Shown here: positions 1 to 10,591 of the stretch, piece after piece | Layout of the letters: each line of letters opens with the position of its first letter | Numbering within the stretch: the stretch's first letter is position 1 | Assembly: GCA_963210315.1 (NCBI GenBank) | Contig: OY723263.1 | Span: 1,178,001 to 1,242,000, forward strand | DNA from: Rhynchopus euleeides | Taxonomy: Eukaryota; Euglenozoa; Diplonemea; Diplonemida; Diplonemidae | Direction: 5' to 3' | DNA: 64,000 nucleotides | Notes under the pieces: generated by a model | What the model was told of the DNA's origin: nothing | The model's database searches: none | Seen by the model: the letters and a program-made list of their open reading frames with translations, nothing else | Position numbers and translations under genes: made by a program

Positions 1-241
1 AGGTGCAGAAGGCGGAGGCACGGCGCAGAGACTTGCCTCCGCACTGGCTTTCCACCCAACTGCACGGAGCTTCTTGCAACAGCCGCGAAGCAACAAAAGC
101 GGGATCTCTCAATATTTTACCTCGTTTTAGGACAGAACCAAATTAAGGAATCAACAAATAAAGGGGCACGTCACCCGCCATTGGCCGAACCAGGATTCCA
201 CTCGGGATCGAGGCCAGGTTATGTTACGAACCGATCCGCCT

Positions 242-3133
242 TCACTCGCTGCGCCTCTTGTAGAAGAGCAGGTAGACAGGCATTTCAAGTGCCTCCTCCT
301 CAGTGACGGGCGTGACTGCCTCGTCATTGAAGTGCATCCACGACTGTGCCTCCTCGCTGTACACGATTGCAGTGTAGTGCCCCATGTTCTCCGTGCCGTA
401 GTGGCACACAGCACCGTACATATCATACAGAGTGCATCCGATATGGTCCCGCACTGCATCATCCACATAGGGCGCGACATCAAGGCCACGCAGAGGGTAC
501 GTCACATCCATGTCAACCTTGCGCCACACCCTGTGTCAAGGTGGCGTATGAAGTGGGGAAATGTGTGCATATATGGCTAACTTCGCATTAATTTGGACTT
601 TGGCGCATTCGACACTCTCACCACCACCCTTCCACCCCCCCCCCACCTGCCACACACTGCAACAACAAAGCCTGATGAAAATGCATGCATACCCAAACGG
701 TGTCAAATAGTTCTTCTTGAGGTGCACCACGAAGTGCTGGGGCAGCGAGAAGATGCTGAGCGAGCGGTATGCGCACTGCGGCTTCTGGCACCTCGAGCAA
801 TACCATGAGCTGGTGGAGTCGAGCTGCTCCGTCTGGTTGTGCTGCCGGAGGCACTGCTCCAGGGATACCACGCGTGCCTTGGAGAAGCGTTGCGTGGTCT
901 GTGTGGCAGAGGCGTGGACAAGGGCTGCGGGGCGCACCACGGGCTGCAGTGGGCATGGCAGCCCGGTGCTGCACCGGCGCCCCTGCCAGCACACAGCGAT
1001 GCTGAGGGTCTTGGGGCTGAGCACATCCGACTCGATGCGCTTCCCCGTTGCCCTGTTGCGCTGCACCTCGCAGAGGAGGTCAAAGATCGACCTCAGGTCC
1101 AGCGTGCGCAGGTCCCACCGCATCGTCCCGTGTCCCGCCTTCGGCCCGTAGATCGTGTCGATGAACGGCACAACACCACCATCGGCGCCCCCCCCCTCCC
1201 CCTCCTCTTCCCACCCCCAGGCACGCAGCCCCTCTTCCTTGAGGATCTCCAGCAGATCGAGGTTGGTGGCGCCGCGTGTCAGGGTGACGAGGCTGGTGTG
1301 GCTGACGTAGGGGCCCGACCCGTCATCATCCGAGTCGTCGGGGTTACCTTCCTCAGAGTCGGTCTCGGAGCCCGACTCGCTGGGGTCGATGACCAGGTGC
1401 ATCACACGTAGCACCAGGCAGGGGTTCTCCTCGGGGCGCTCCCCTACCTTCTTCGGTGGTGCCAGGGTGGGGACAGGGTCGTGCTCGTAGACATGCACAA
1501 CAGGGATGTAGTGGTCGTCCTCGCCCCTGGGGGGAGATGTGTGCCCGTAGCGGTACGAGGGGCTGTGCAGCGATGAAGTGTCGATGAAGTGGTGTGACAG
1601 CACCTCCGTCTCCTTGATGTGCACCAGATCCTGGTCTGCGGTGGCTTCGTACATCTGCATGGTGATGACGCGTGACCCGGTTGGCTGATCCCTTTCGGCA
1701 TCATCGTCGCTTGCGTCGTTGCTGCTGTTGCGCCCCTCGTCAAGGTCGGCACATGGGTCGGCATGCTGCGTTGTGAGCATCTTAGCGACGTCGCGTGTAA
1801 TCTGCGACGCGGTGCCATGCTTCTTCAGGCACAACCTCAAGTGCACCTCAGGCTGCGTCAGATCAGAAGGGAAGTACCTCACCTGCACCATCAAGTGTTC
1901 CATTGCCTCGTTGAGCACCGGCACCTGGATGCAGCTGACAGGGTCGAAGAGGTAGCTCTCTTTGCCACACTCGTCGCAGCTGGTGAGGCTTTTGAATTGG
2001 AAGTAGAACAGGTCGTGCACGACACTCTTATTCCGTGCAATCTGGTTCTGCCATGCGATGCGCGACAGTTCACGCAGCTTCTCATCGCTGTAGCGCTTGG
2101 CAGCGGTGCCAGGCGCACCTTCATCATCACTGTCAGGCGACTCGATGTAGGGCTTCTTCACAACACGGTTGCAGTCCTCATGAAGACCGTCCAACAGGAA
2201 GACGAGAAACTCATGTGCATCGTGCTGCTGGTTGTACGCGTAGTTCTGGAAGAACGACGTGATAGACCGCTTGAAGTCGAGAGGTGCAAAACACTTGATA
2301 TAGTAGGGGAGCTGCGACGAACCTGCATGCCACATCTTGCGCAGCAGCTCGTAAAAGCTTGTCGCCACCTTGCCACTGGACCCGACAGGGTTGTCGTCGT
2401 TGATGTGGTGGAAGAACCGCTCAGTCAAATAATAGTCACGCAGCTGAGGCGTGTGGCTCAGACACTGCAGCACAGAGTTCATGAAGCAGGTGTTCCCTGC
2501 GTTCGCCAACCCAACGCAGCCTTGCACGAAGTTGCCGTCATTGATCTGTGCAACCAAGGCACTCAACCCAGGATGTGTGGCGAACCCGTGGAGGCCTCGA
2601 CGCAGGGCCCCAGCTGCCACACGGAGCGCATTGGGCGCAGGCTTGATATACGGCCGCGTCTGCTGCACCTTCTCCACGTGGCGGGGGAGGAAGGCCGCCT
2701 CAGGCACGCGAACGGAGCGCAGCTCTGTCGGGCACCACAGGTAGTTGAGAGGGAGGACGCAGGTGTAGGGCGTGTCTCGGGGGATCTCGTTGAGATCCTT
2801 CCGGTAATCGATCTGCCGCACACGGCGCTCGTAGAAGGTGTCGGCGGGGACGGCACCCGCAGCTGCAGGAAGGAGAGGTGTTGTCGAGGCGGCGGTGGCG
2901 TTCGGCGAAACGGTGCCCTCACTTCCGCTGGCCCCACCGTGGCCTTCGCTCGCACCGCCTGCATCGAAGTCGTACGAACTCAGCAAGTTCATCTGAATCT
3001 CACGCGTCGGTGATGCTGCCGTCGATGACACCGATGATGTGTTGAACAGTGCACTGGCAAAGCTCGACCGCTCACTTACCTTGCTGTCAACCAACACATC
3101 GGCATCATCCGTGTGGACGACTCCGCGGGTCAT
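242..3133 (-). CDS. Ubiquitin carboxyl-terminal hydrolase (USP/UBP family)
   Basis: Two exons, 3133-693 and 530-242, joined by a GTATGC...CAG intron (531-692) that fuses the end of the first open frame to the catalytic His region; about 909 residues. It should cleave ubiquitin from proteins as a cysteine protease. The Cys box GLANAGNTCFMNS lies near residues 208-220 (Cys216), the QQHDAHEFL box near 302-310, a CxxC zinc pair (SCDEC) near 395, a second pair (WYCSRC) late in exon 1, and the His box (MGHYTA, His about 865, with FND about 18 residues later) in exon 2. A long acidic, Ser-rich insert (about 460-600) separates the two catalytic halves, as in USP4/15-like enzymes. The usual HLKRF motif reads HLKKNYL. 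The ATG at 3133 is the first in frame. The roughly 200-residue N-terminal extension matches no domain I know. Confidence 0.93.
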
Positions 3134-3536
3134 CGGCGTTCACCCAGCGCCAGGCCCGACGACTCCTTGACACCGCTGGCAAAATGTGTATGGGTGCCGC
3201 CTGGGTTGCGGTGCTGCACATGTGATCAAAGTAGCAAGAAGGGCGACAGAGGCCAGCGATGCCCCCAAAGAGCAGCCAAGCAAGAGAGAGGTGGGTGGGG
3301 TCGTTCACAGGACTTCTACAATAAGGGAGGAAGCCGCCGCACTCTCGGCTCCCGGCTGCTTCGCGCGCTCCTTCTTGCGATTTCTTCTGTTCGTACTCTT
3401 TTCCCCCTCTTCTTGCTCTACAATAGCGAAACATCACTGGCAGAAAAATACTCGCCACAGTGGGCAGTGGGGCCGGTCAAGCTTCTTGGTTCCCACCATG
3501 AAAAATGAAACAGCGGACAATAAATATTTGCAGCGG

Positions 3537-3863
3537 TTAGCCCTGTGGGTATGCACACAACGGCATTGGATCAGTTGAGCTGAAACATGGCAGTTCATAC
3601 AACATGCATTTGTGGAGTCGCAACCGAATCACTGATTTTGTTGCAACGGCTCCGCCGACACAAGCCGCAAACTTTATATTGTCCCACGTGTTGTCCTCCG
3701 AACAATTGCGATCTTCAGTCTTGCTGTATCCCCAATACACCATCCCGCCGAACACTGCTGCTGGCAGTGCGGTCCCGACCAGAGGTCCATACAAAGACAC
3801 ATACGAAGAAGCCACAGTTCGCACCAGATTAAAAACGAGAGTCAAAGGAGAGGAAAGCCAAAT
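3537..3863 (-). CDS. Possible small membrane protein (exon or partial gene)
   Basis: An open frame of about 108 codons begins directly after a pyrimidine-rich AG (sense TTCCTTTTGTAG at about 3864) and ends in TAA at 3537. It has a hydrophobic first half (GPLVGTALPAAVFGGMVYW) and a polar Asp/Asn stretch (SEDNTWDN), which look protein-like. There is no in-frame ATG before the internal Met of GGMVYWGY, so either an upstream exon carries the start or translation begins internally. A GTATGT inside the frame (about 3794-3799) could instead be a donor, which would change the model. It sits between the USP gene and the transposon on the same strand as its neighbours. No family recognised. Confidence 0.35.
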   Translation of the reverse strand: MWLSSPLTLVFNLVRTVASSYVSLYGPLVGTALPAAVFGGMVYWGYSKTEDRNCSEDNTWDNIKFAACVGGAVATKSVIRLRLHKCMLYELPCFSSTDPMPLCAYPQG

Positions 3864-4570
3864 CTACAAAAGGAACAAATTTCTTTGCTTTCTCGGGGCA
3901 TGGGAAGCGGGAGTTGGAAACTCAGCTGTGCCTAGTTCTCGCAACCCGGTTGTGGGTATGCGGTTTTCGACCCTACATTGAGTGTGGGGATGCCGTGGGT
4001 CTTGTGCGTGTGGGACCATCACACATGTGATGAGTTAGTTATTGTTGCAGTGAGTGAGTCGGCTATTTTTTGATCGGGCTCACCCCGTCCAGATCAAAGG
4101 GCGCTCTTCCTGACATGCACTTGCCTGCCTAGATGATGTGAAGATGCAGCAAACGCCCAAACCTCCACCGCGACTCACTCCGAGCATCTTCAGGTTTGCA
4201 AGGCCAGCAATTGAGAGCTGCACCTCAATTCATCTAAAACAGGGCTGGAGGGAGGGGGGGAAGTAAGGCTTTGACTATGAGTCAAGCAACGCGAAAAACA
4301 CGGCCAGTGATCCGGACACCCTCGCAATGAGAGTGGGATTGCGGGCTGTTTCAACGCGACCTCGCCAGAAGAATGACCACTCCCAATGACGCACACACCA
4401 CCCATGGGCTCTCACACCATCTTCACCGTCTCGACAGGAAACCAGGGCAGGAACATGGATGGGCTGTTCACAACGAGCCACAGCGAGGGGCAGAGAAGAC
4501 CATGGATAGGCACAGGCAGCGTCAGGTTGCATGCTCGGTGGAGAAAGGGGGGCGGGGGGGTGGGGGACGG
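3864..4570. other. Intergenic, no gene seen
   Basis: About 700 bases with no supportable open frame on either strand. G-runs on the plus strand increase towards 4540-4560, just before the transposon end. Confidence 0.6.
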
Positions 4571-4860
4571 CACCACGGACTAGTCGGGCAGTGACGGGTG
4601 GGGTCGACTAGTCGGGACGACGGGTGAAAACTCGACAGGCGGCACCCGTCGACTCGACGGGTGCCACCCGTCGGCACGACGGGTGAACCTGCTGAAACGA
4701 CGGGTGTTCCAGCCATTTCCTGTTGATATGGGCCAATTTCCATTGAAAACTAGGGGAGTACCTTGCATGGCATCAGGTTATTTTTCACGCCGAACTATCT
4801 TCCCTGCACAGACCCACCCCCCATTACTTTCCATTTACAATTCCTAGTTGGTGATGGGGC
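4571..4860 (+). repeat. Left terminal inverted repeat
   Basis: About 290 bases matching 7225-7502 in inverse orientation, with small indels only in the outermost 60 bases. The palindrome CACCCGTCGACTCGACGGGTG-like core (about 4646-4668) is repeated at the other end. Confidence 0.9.
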
Positions 4861-5124
4861 CTCAAGTGCATGTGCGACGGCTGTTCTCGTGGATTTTCAT
4901 TGTTCGAGGGATCTTGACTCTGACAAACTGTGTCAGTTTGACAGAGCAACCTACTTCATGAAGGTGATCACTTTTCTGCCAGGCAAATTTTCGCCCCAGC
5001 CCCCAACCCTTGCACAACCCACAAGGCAGTCTCCAAGATACCGTACCCTCATCACCACCCAGGCCAAGATACCCCAAGATACCATCATCACCACCCAGGC
5101 CACCCAGACGAGCCACACCAATCA

Positions 5125-7065
5125 ATGCCAGCGGCAAAGCGTACTGCAGCGCAGGCCCTCGCCAGCGCTGTGGACATGACGGTGTTTGTACGTGCTTGGA
5201 TCAACACGTATGTTGTCGAGCGTGATGCTGATGGGTTGAGCCACATGGCCCTGAAGCAGCTTCTCGGCAAGCTGGCGGATACTACCATCAAGTCGACTGA
5301 TCCCATCATCAGTCTTGCCCTGTACAAAAAGTATGAGAAGCTGGGGGGTGGGGTGATCAGCAAGTCGACCGCGAAGGAGGGTCGCACGATGTACGCTGCC
5401 CGTGTCAATAGCGGGTCAGACATCGAGTTTGTCGGGTTGGGCCTCCGGAAGAGCAACGGGAAGGACCACCCGACAGGGCTCAAGGAGATGGCCGACGCCT
5501 GCCCCGCGGCACTGCAGCTATGGTGAAGCTGTACGAGGCGGAGAAGAAACAGGCACAGAAGACCCAGCAGAGCAGGCTGGCCGTAGGAATTTTCGACGGT
5601 GCCTTCGCAACACGGTTGGTGACAGTTGCCGATTAGCAGAAGGATGAGTACAGAACGTGGTTCACGTTCAACTTCCTGAAGCAAATCGCAAGAGTGCAGA
5701 GAGGGGTTTTCGAAAAGGCGAACGTGATGTTTCGGCTCGCCTGCTTAGGGTAGCAGGGGACCATCTTGAGCTGTGGTCGGCATTTAGTAAGATGGGGTCA
5801 TCTTCGCACAGGAGCGCGTTTTGTACCACACCACGAAATGACTGGTTGAAACAGCTCCACGCCTGCCACAGGGCTAGCATCCAGGAACTTCATGAAGCTG
5901 GGTTTGAGAGCCTGTACGCAGGGGTGTTCACCTCCACAGCGTACACGATCACACCCCCTGCACGACATAAACGGGTTCATCGCAATACTCGCAGAGATCT
6001 TGCCTGATGGACCTGCCGTGCAGAAGGCTGTCCTTGGCAGCTCAACGTGTTCCAACATGACGGGAAACCAGGTCAGAGATGTTCTGAGTCGCTTACTCAC
6101 CATTGCCAAGACGAAGGGGTGCAGCATCTACTCTGTATTGTAATGGAAATGCTTGTGCATTTCCGCTACAACGACATCCCCATCAAGTACCACCAGGAGG
6201 GAAAGTGCGCGAAAGAGTTCATCTTCTCGCTCATCGCAATGCACATCCTTGTGTTTGTCCTGGAGTGGGTGTCACCTGGGAGAACATCCGAGGGGCGTGG
6301 TGTTACATATATCCATATTCGATGAGCCACTGGTTTGATCCAGAAGATGCACACCCCCTCGCCCTGAGTGACGAGGAACTGGAGAGGGGGAATGGCGTCT
6401 CCAAACGCCATGCCCTGAGGGTGACATCGCAGCAGACCGCCGAACGGGACCTGCTGCTCTTCGAAATGCAGAGGACCAAAGGCAAGGGGTGCGGCCTGCT
6501 GGACCAACCGACCCTCCTGAAGTTCGGCGCGATAAAGCTTTGCCGCCGTGTCACTGCGAGGAACGCTTGTTGGAAGGGAGCAACGGCAGCACTGCAGCGG
6601 AGACTCGAGTCCCTCGGCCTTGGATCTCACGTCACAAAAAGGGGGCGATGGGGCCAACAATTTCTGGGCGACCCGGAAAACACCACTCCAAAGGCAACGC
6701 TGCTCGCATGCATCTGCAAGTCCAAATCCTGGGGCAACAGCGAGGATGTGCCAGAAGTGCCAGAACCAACGCCATCCGGTACAGTGCCTGTGCAGCAGCA
6801 TATCTGCATTGTGTGCTCCAAAGTTGCCCACACGAGAGAAGCACTGTTTGCGCATTATGATGCTGCACATCGGCCACAAAACAACGCGCCGTGTCAGACC
6901 TGCACTGTCACATGCCAGGAGTGCGGCAAACGGACAACCGAAGGGACTGAGCCAGCACTACCTCAGTCACCATTCGCGCGTGCTGAAAAAGCGTTGCTGT
7001 GTTTGTTTCGAGCTCTTTAAAACCACTGTAAAGCGCGACGAGCACATGAGATCCGCGCACCCGTA
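5125..7065 (+). pseudogene. Broken transposon protein with C-terminal C2H2 fingers
   Basis: A coding-like track runs through the transposon but changes frame or stops repeatedly: an opening frame 5125-5526 (starts MPAAKRTAAQ), then 5519-5635 in another frame ending at an in-frame TAG, coding-like sequence to about 5735, 5892-6143, a shifted piece about 6150-6290, a long frame to 7020, and a last shift near 6925-6960 into a frame ending at 7065. The tail holds finger-like motifs: CIVC with HxxxxH at about 6811-6875, a CQEC pair near 6916, and CCVC with HMRSAH at 7000-7060. The first frame contains a compact basic/hydrophobic domain I cannot assign; no catalytic DDE triad is evident by eye. With at least four breaks the copy is not functional unless spliced. 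Confidence 0.6.
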
Positions 7066-7224
7066 AGTGAGGGGGGGGGGTGTTTGGCAGTTCAGGTACG
7101 TAGGTGATTTTGTTTGTCCTCGAGAGCGGAGTGACGTCGTGGGAGGGAGTTGTTTTGAGGCCCCACCCCCAGGCCCCCTGCCCACCTGGATGGCTCACCC
7201 CCCTCCTGGTGGTCCACCGGTGGG

Positions 7225-7502
7225 CAGCCCCTTCACCAACTAGGAATTGTAAATGGAAAGTAATGGGGGGGTGGGTCTGTGCAGGGAAGATAGTTCGGCG
7301 TGAAAAATAACCTGATGCCATGCAAGGTACTCCCCTAGTTTTCAATGGAAATTGGCCCATATCAACAGGAAATGGCTGGAACACCCGTCGTTTCAGCAGG
7401 TTCACCCGTCGTGCCGACGGGTGCCACCCGTCGAGTCGACGGGTGCCACCCGTCGTTTCACCCGTCGTCCCGACTAGTCGTCCGGGCGACTAGTCCGTGG
7501 TG
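7225..7502 (-). repeat. Right terminal inverted repeat
   Basis: Reverse complement of 4571-4860. Both arms share the stretch covering TTCAATGGAAATTGGCCCAT and the GAAGATAGTTCGGCGTG segment without visible change. Confidence 0.9.
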
Positions 7503-7740
7503 GGGGCGTGGGTGGGAGGGGGGGGGGGGGGGTCAGTCCTCTAAAGCAACAACATCACACAACAAGGGGGATGCTGACCTAAACAAACCCCCCCCCCTTC
7601 CTCCCTCCTCTGGCAAGCACTGCCCCCGGCAAATCTAGACTTCTCTTGGCGCTGCAGCAACTCCCCCTCATACACGAGGCAGTTGAGGAGTCACGAGGCC
7701 GCCGGGTGGCGAGGGGGGGACGGCAGGACGACAACGAGCA

Positions 7741-8400
7741 CTACTTGATCCCGTGTTGGTGAAGCTTCGCCGCCTGGGTTTGTATTTTGCTGTCCTTCAG
7801 GCGAATCAGCTGCTCCAGCTTCTTCACCTTCAGCTCGAGGATGTCGATCGTCTCCTTATGCTCGGCAATCGCTTCATCCTTTTCTGCGATGATCTGCATG
7901 TGCACGCTGGAGGGCTGTGCAGGGGGATAAGCTGCACCACCCCCATGCATAGGGGGCCCTCCACCACCAGGCATCGGTGCCGCTGCGCCCCGTGGCGCAG
8001 CCGGCTGCATCTGCATCGGCATGTGGTCCTGCTGGTGCTGCCGCTGCACTTTCTTCTGCTGGATCTGCTGGATCTTCGTCTGCAGCGCCCGCAGAAACCG
8101 CTCTATCGCACCCGGCACGCAGGTGGTGATGGCGTCAATCTCAGAGTCGTCCACCTCAAAGTTTAGCTTCCGGAAAACCTTCTGGCTCATGGTTTTCCAG
8201 TTGTATCTCTTCTGCTGCACGGAATGTGCGGCAGGGTAGTTGTGGAGCTCCACAAGCTTGGGGAAGAAGTGCTTCACAACCTCGGCAACGAGCATCCCGT
8301 CGGCGAAATCACGCGCGATGTTCTTCTTCGGGCGGCTCAGCGGGATGGTATCGACCCATTGGTACAGGTCCTGCAACTCCTCCTCGTCCATGATAGCCAT
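7741..8400 (-). CDS. SPEF1/CLAMP-like calponin-homology microtubule protein
   Basis: Single-exon protein of 219 residues. Residues about 5-105 form a CH domain of the SPEF1 type (ELQDLYQWVDTIPLSRPKKN, then DGMLVAEVVKHFFPKLVELH). A Gln/Pro/Gly/Met-rich linker follows (about 120-165), and the C-terminus is a coiled coil (about 168-215, IIAEKDEAIAEHKETIDILE). In the known family the CH domain binds microtubules and the coil dimerises. SPEF1 acts on the axonemal central pair and on cortical microtubules, which implies a flagellated cell here. The length matches the family. The ATG at 8400 follows an acceptor-like CCCTGCAG at about 8425. Confidence 0.92.
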   Translation of the reverse strand: MAIMDEEELQDLYQWVDTIPLSRPKKNIARDFADGMLVAEVVKHFFPKLVELHNYPAAHSVQQKRYNWKTMSQKVFRKLNFEVDDSEIDAITTCVPGAIERFLRALQTKIQQIQQKKVQRQHQQDHMPMQMQPAAPRGAAAPMPGGGGPPMHGGGAAYPPAQPSSVHMQIIAEKDEAIAEHKETIDILELKVKKLEQLIRLKDSKIQTQAAKLHQHGIK

Positions 8401-9232
8401 TTCCCCGCCCCTGGCGTCCGCCCCTGCAGGGCACAGAAGTGTTAGGTAAGTTCAAATACAGGTGCTGCCCCGCTGACTACATTTATGCCAAGAGCACGAG
8501 GGTGGGCAGTGCTGACCTGAGAAACAGGGCGACAGAACTATACCAACCTTCCTCTGCGGACAATGCAACAATAGCTGCTGGAGGGGACAGGGGGCGGATG
8601 CGGCGGGGTGGTGGGGAGACTCTTGAGGACGAGGCCCCTATGACAACTGCACTGTGTGGGATGATTGGGGGGGGGAACGGCTTCCCTCGCCCTCCTCTTT
8701 GTCTACCCACCCCCCACTGCCCTGCCCCCCCACCCAACCCCGACTCCTGAGCACACTCAACCCAACACATATCCCAAACCCTGCACCGACGTTTTGGTGC
8801 CCTCCACTTCCCAGAACCCCTCCAGTCAGCGAAGTGATATCGGAAACTACCCTCCCCCTGAGAGTGTTTCCAGCTCTCTGATTTTTTTTCGGGATTTTTC
8901 AGGAATCCTCACCAGAGAGCGGGGTGGGGTGGGGGGCATGATTTGTCGAAAAACGAAGGCAAGACAGAGTCATCCCGACACCCGCTTGTCAGAGCGGTGT
9001 CGGGAAGACCGGGGGGGTGTGTGTGGGGGTGGAGGGAAAGAGTTTTGGATTCCTCCCCCGCCCCGCCACAGTCCCTTTACATCACCCTGTGCCATCCCGA
9101 GCTGCTGGGCTTCAGGGCACATGCAGGGCTCAGGGACATCGTCGCTCCCTCCGCCTTCCCTGGGCTTCAAAAGCGGAATGTGGCACTCCACTGGCAGCTC
9201 CACGCGCGTTAATCACCCGAACACGCCTGTGC
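8401..9232. other. Intergenic, sense-strand C-rich
   Basis: About 830 bases between the NAP stop and the SPEF1 start. It contains several G-runs on the plus strand (C-runs in the sense of the genes) and no supportable open frame. Confidence 0.6.
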
Positions 9233-10591
9233 TTATTTGCAGCAGGGGCCACCACCGCATGCGGTCGCCGCAGCACAGTCCTCCTCGTCCTCCTCATCCT
9301 CCTCTTCGTCCTCAGCCTCCACGCCGAGGTAGCAAGCGATCGGGTCGTCAGCAATCTCTGCGAGTGCAAAGAGCACGGGCAGCTCCTCTTCGCTGAGGGG
9401 GCCCTCCTCAAACAGCTCGAACAGAGAGAACGCCGCGTCATCGTCGTCCTCCTTCACGCCCTTCGCCTTGTTGCGGTCATGCAGGGACTTCCCCTTCTTC
9501 CACTTCACATCGGATGCATCGCTGTTGGGGGCCTCCTCCTCCTCATCACACATCTCCTCCCTGTGCGAGCGCCACAGCTCCTGGTTCTCGAAGTATTCGT
9601 TCCCCTCCTTGAAGATGATCGTCAACCGGAATCCCAGACCGTTGCCGGATTCCACACGCTGGATGTCTGAGGGGTGGTGATGGTGTTGGTGGTGATGGTG
9701 GTGGCATTGGTGTGGAAAAGACCACCCTCCCCCTGAGATGAACCTGGCATAGTGGGCAATATTTCCGATCATGCCGTCAACACCTCCCGTGAGCACTCTC
9801 AGAACACCACAACTCTGGCTGGATCCTTGAGAGGCGAAGAGCCTGGCGAGGGCTTCCTACGACAAGCACAAGCAGGGACAACTCCGACAAGTTTTTTTGG
9901 CGACCCCACCCCCAGTCCCAGCTGCCGCATCCTCCGGTGCCGTTGCACACCGTCGAGTCACCTGCTACCCTGCAGTATGTGACCAAGGAAACTATACATG
10001 TGACGGTGGGAAGGCACCCTCTCCTACGCCCCCTCTCCGCTAAGTCAGAGCGCGACACGGTGAAGGAGGAGGCGCTGTCCGACTCTGACTTGGGCACTCC
10101 TCATGCCAAGCATGCCAAGTCGAGGACAGTACCGCCAAGCGCCCCCTGACGCAGGCTGCTGAAAGCCCAGTCCCCAAGCCCGGTTCTCACGGTGTGGATT
10201 CGGGGGGACACTCCACGATGCCAGCACGCGAACCCAAACTACAGTACAACTCTGAGAAAGTCGGCTTCAATGTCAAACCCTGCAATAACATACCCTTGAT
10301 TTTTCTGAGGATCGGGCGGTCCTCTGCCGAGATAACCCTTGTGAGGGTGTCGTTGTAGGCGATGGTCTCCTCCCAGAAGTTGGGCACATCAACCATAATC
10401 TTCTGGATCAGCTTGAGGCGGTGCTCGAAGCGCTTGGCCTCAAAGGCGTTGTTGATCTCGACCTCAACCTTCTTCTGCTGCTCCTGCCACGCCTCCTCCT
10501 TTTCCAACAGCACTGCGATCTGCTGCAGCTGCTGCTCGGAGGGGCCCGCCTCCGGCTCCTCCACCCTTTGTTTCTTTGCCGGCTGCTTCAT
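9233..10591 (-). CDS. NAP/SET family histone chaperone
   Basis: Modelled as two exons, 10591-10294 and 9825-9233, about 296 residues. Exon 1 has the dimerisation helix (KRFEHRLKLIQKIMVDVPNFW) and ends at ILRKIK with a GTATGT donor in phase 1. The only phase-compatible upstream AG I found places exon 2 at 9825. Exon 2 carries the conserved core (GFRLTIIFKEGNEYFEN) and the expected Glu/Asp-rich tail. NAP/SET proteins bind H2A-H2B or H3-H4 and deposit or remove them from chromatin. Oddities: the usual IPxFW after the helix is poorly preserved around the splice junction, and an in-frame His-rich insert (about 9665-9710) interrupts the core. The ATG follows CCCCCTCGACAG plus a 17-nt leader. The final residues after the acidic tail (AAATACGGGPCCK) are unusual. 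Confidence 0.85.

Larger units (their letters stand above)
4571..7502 (+). mobile_element. DNA transposon with long terminal inverted repeats (decayed)
   Basis: The outer ends read CACCACGGACTAGTCG inward from 4571 and its complement ending at 7502. The inverted repeats (about 4571-4860 and 7225-7502) are nearly identical and carry dense subterminal ACGGGTG/CACCCGT motifs, some as small palindromes. Coding-like frames run on the plus strand, opposite to every gene around it. I could not find a clean target-site duplication: the flanks share only GGGG. The superfamily is not recognised. Confidence 0.85.
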
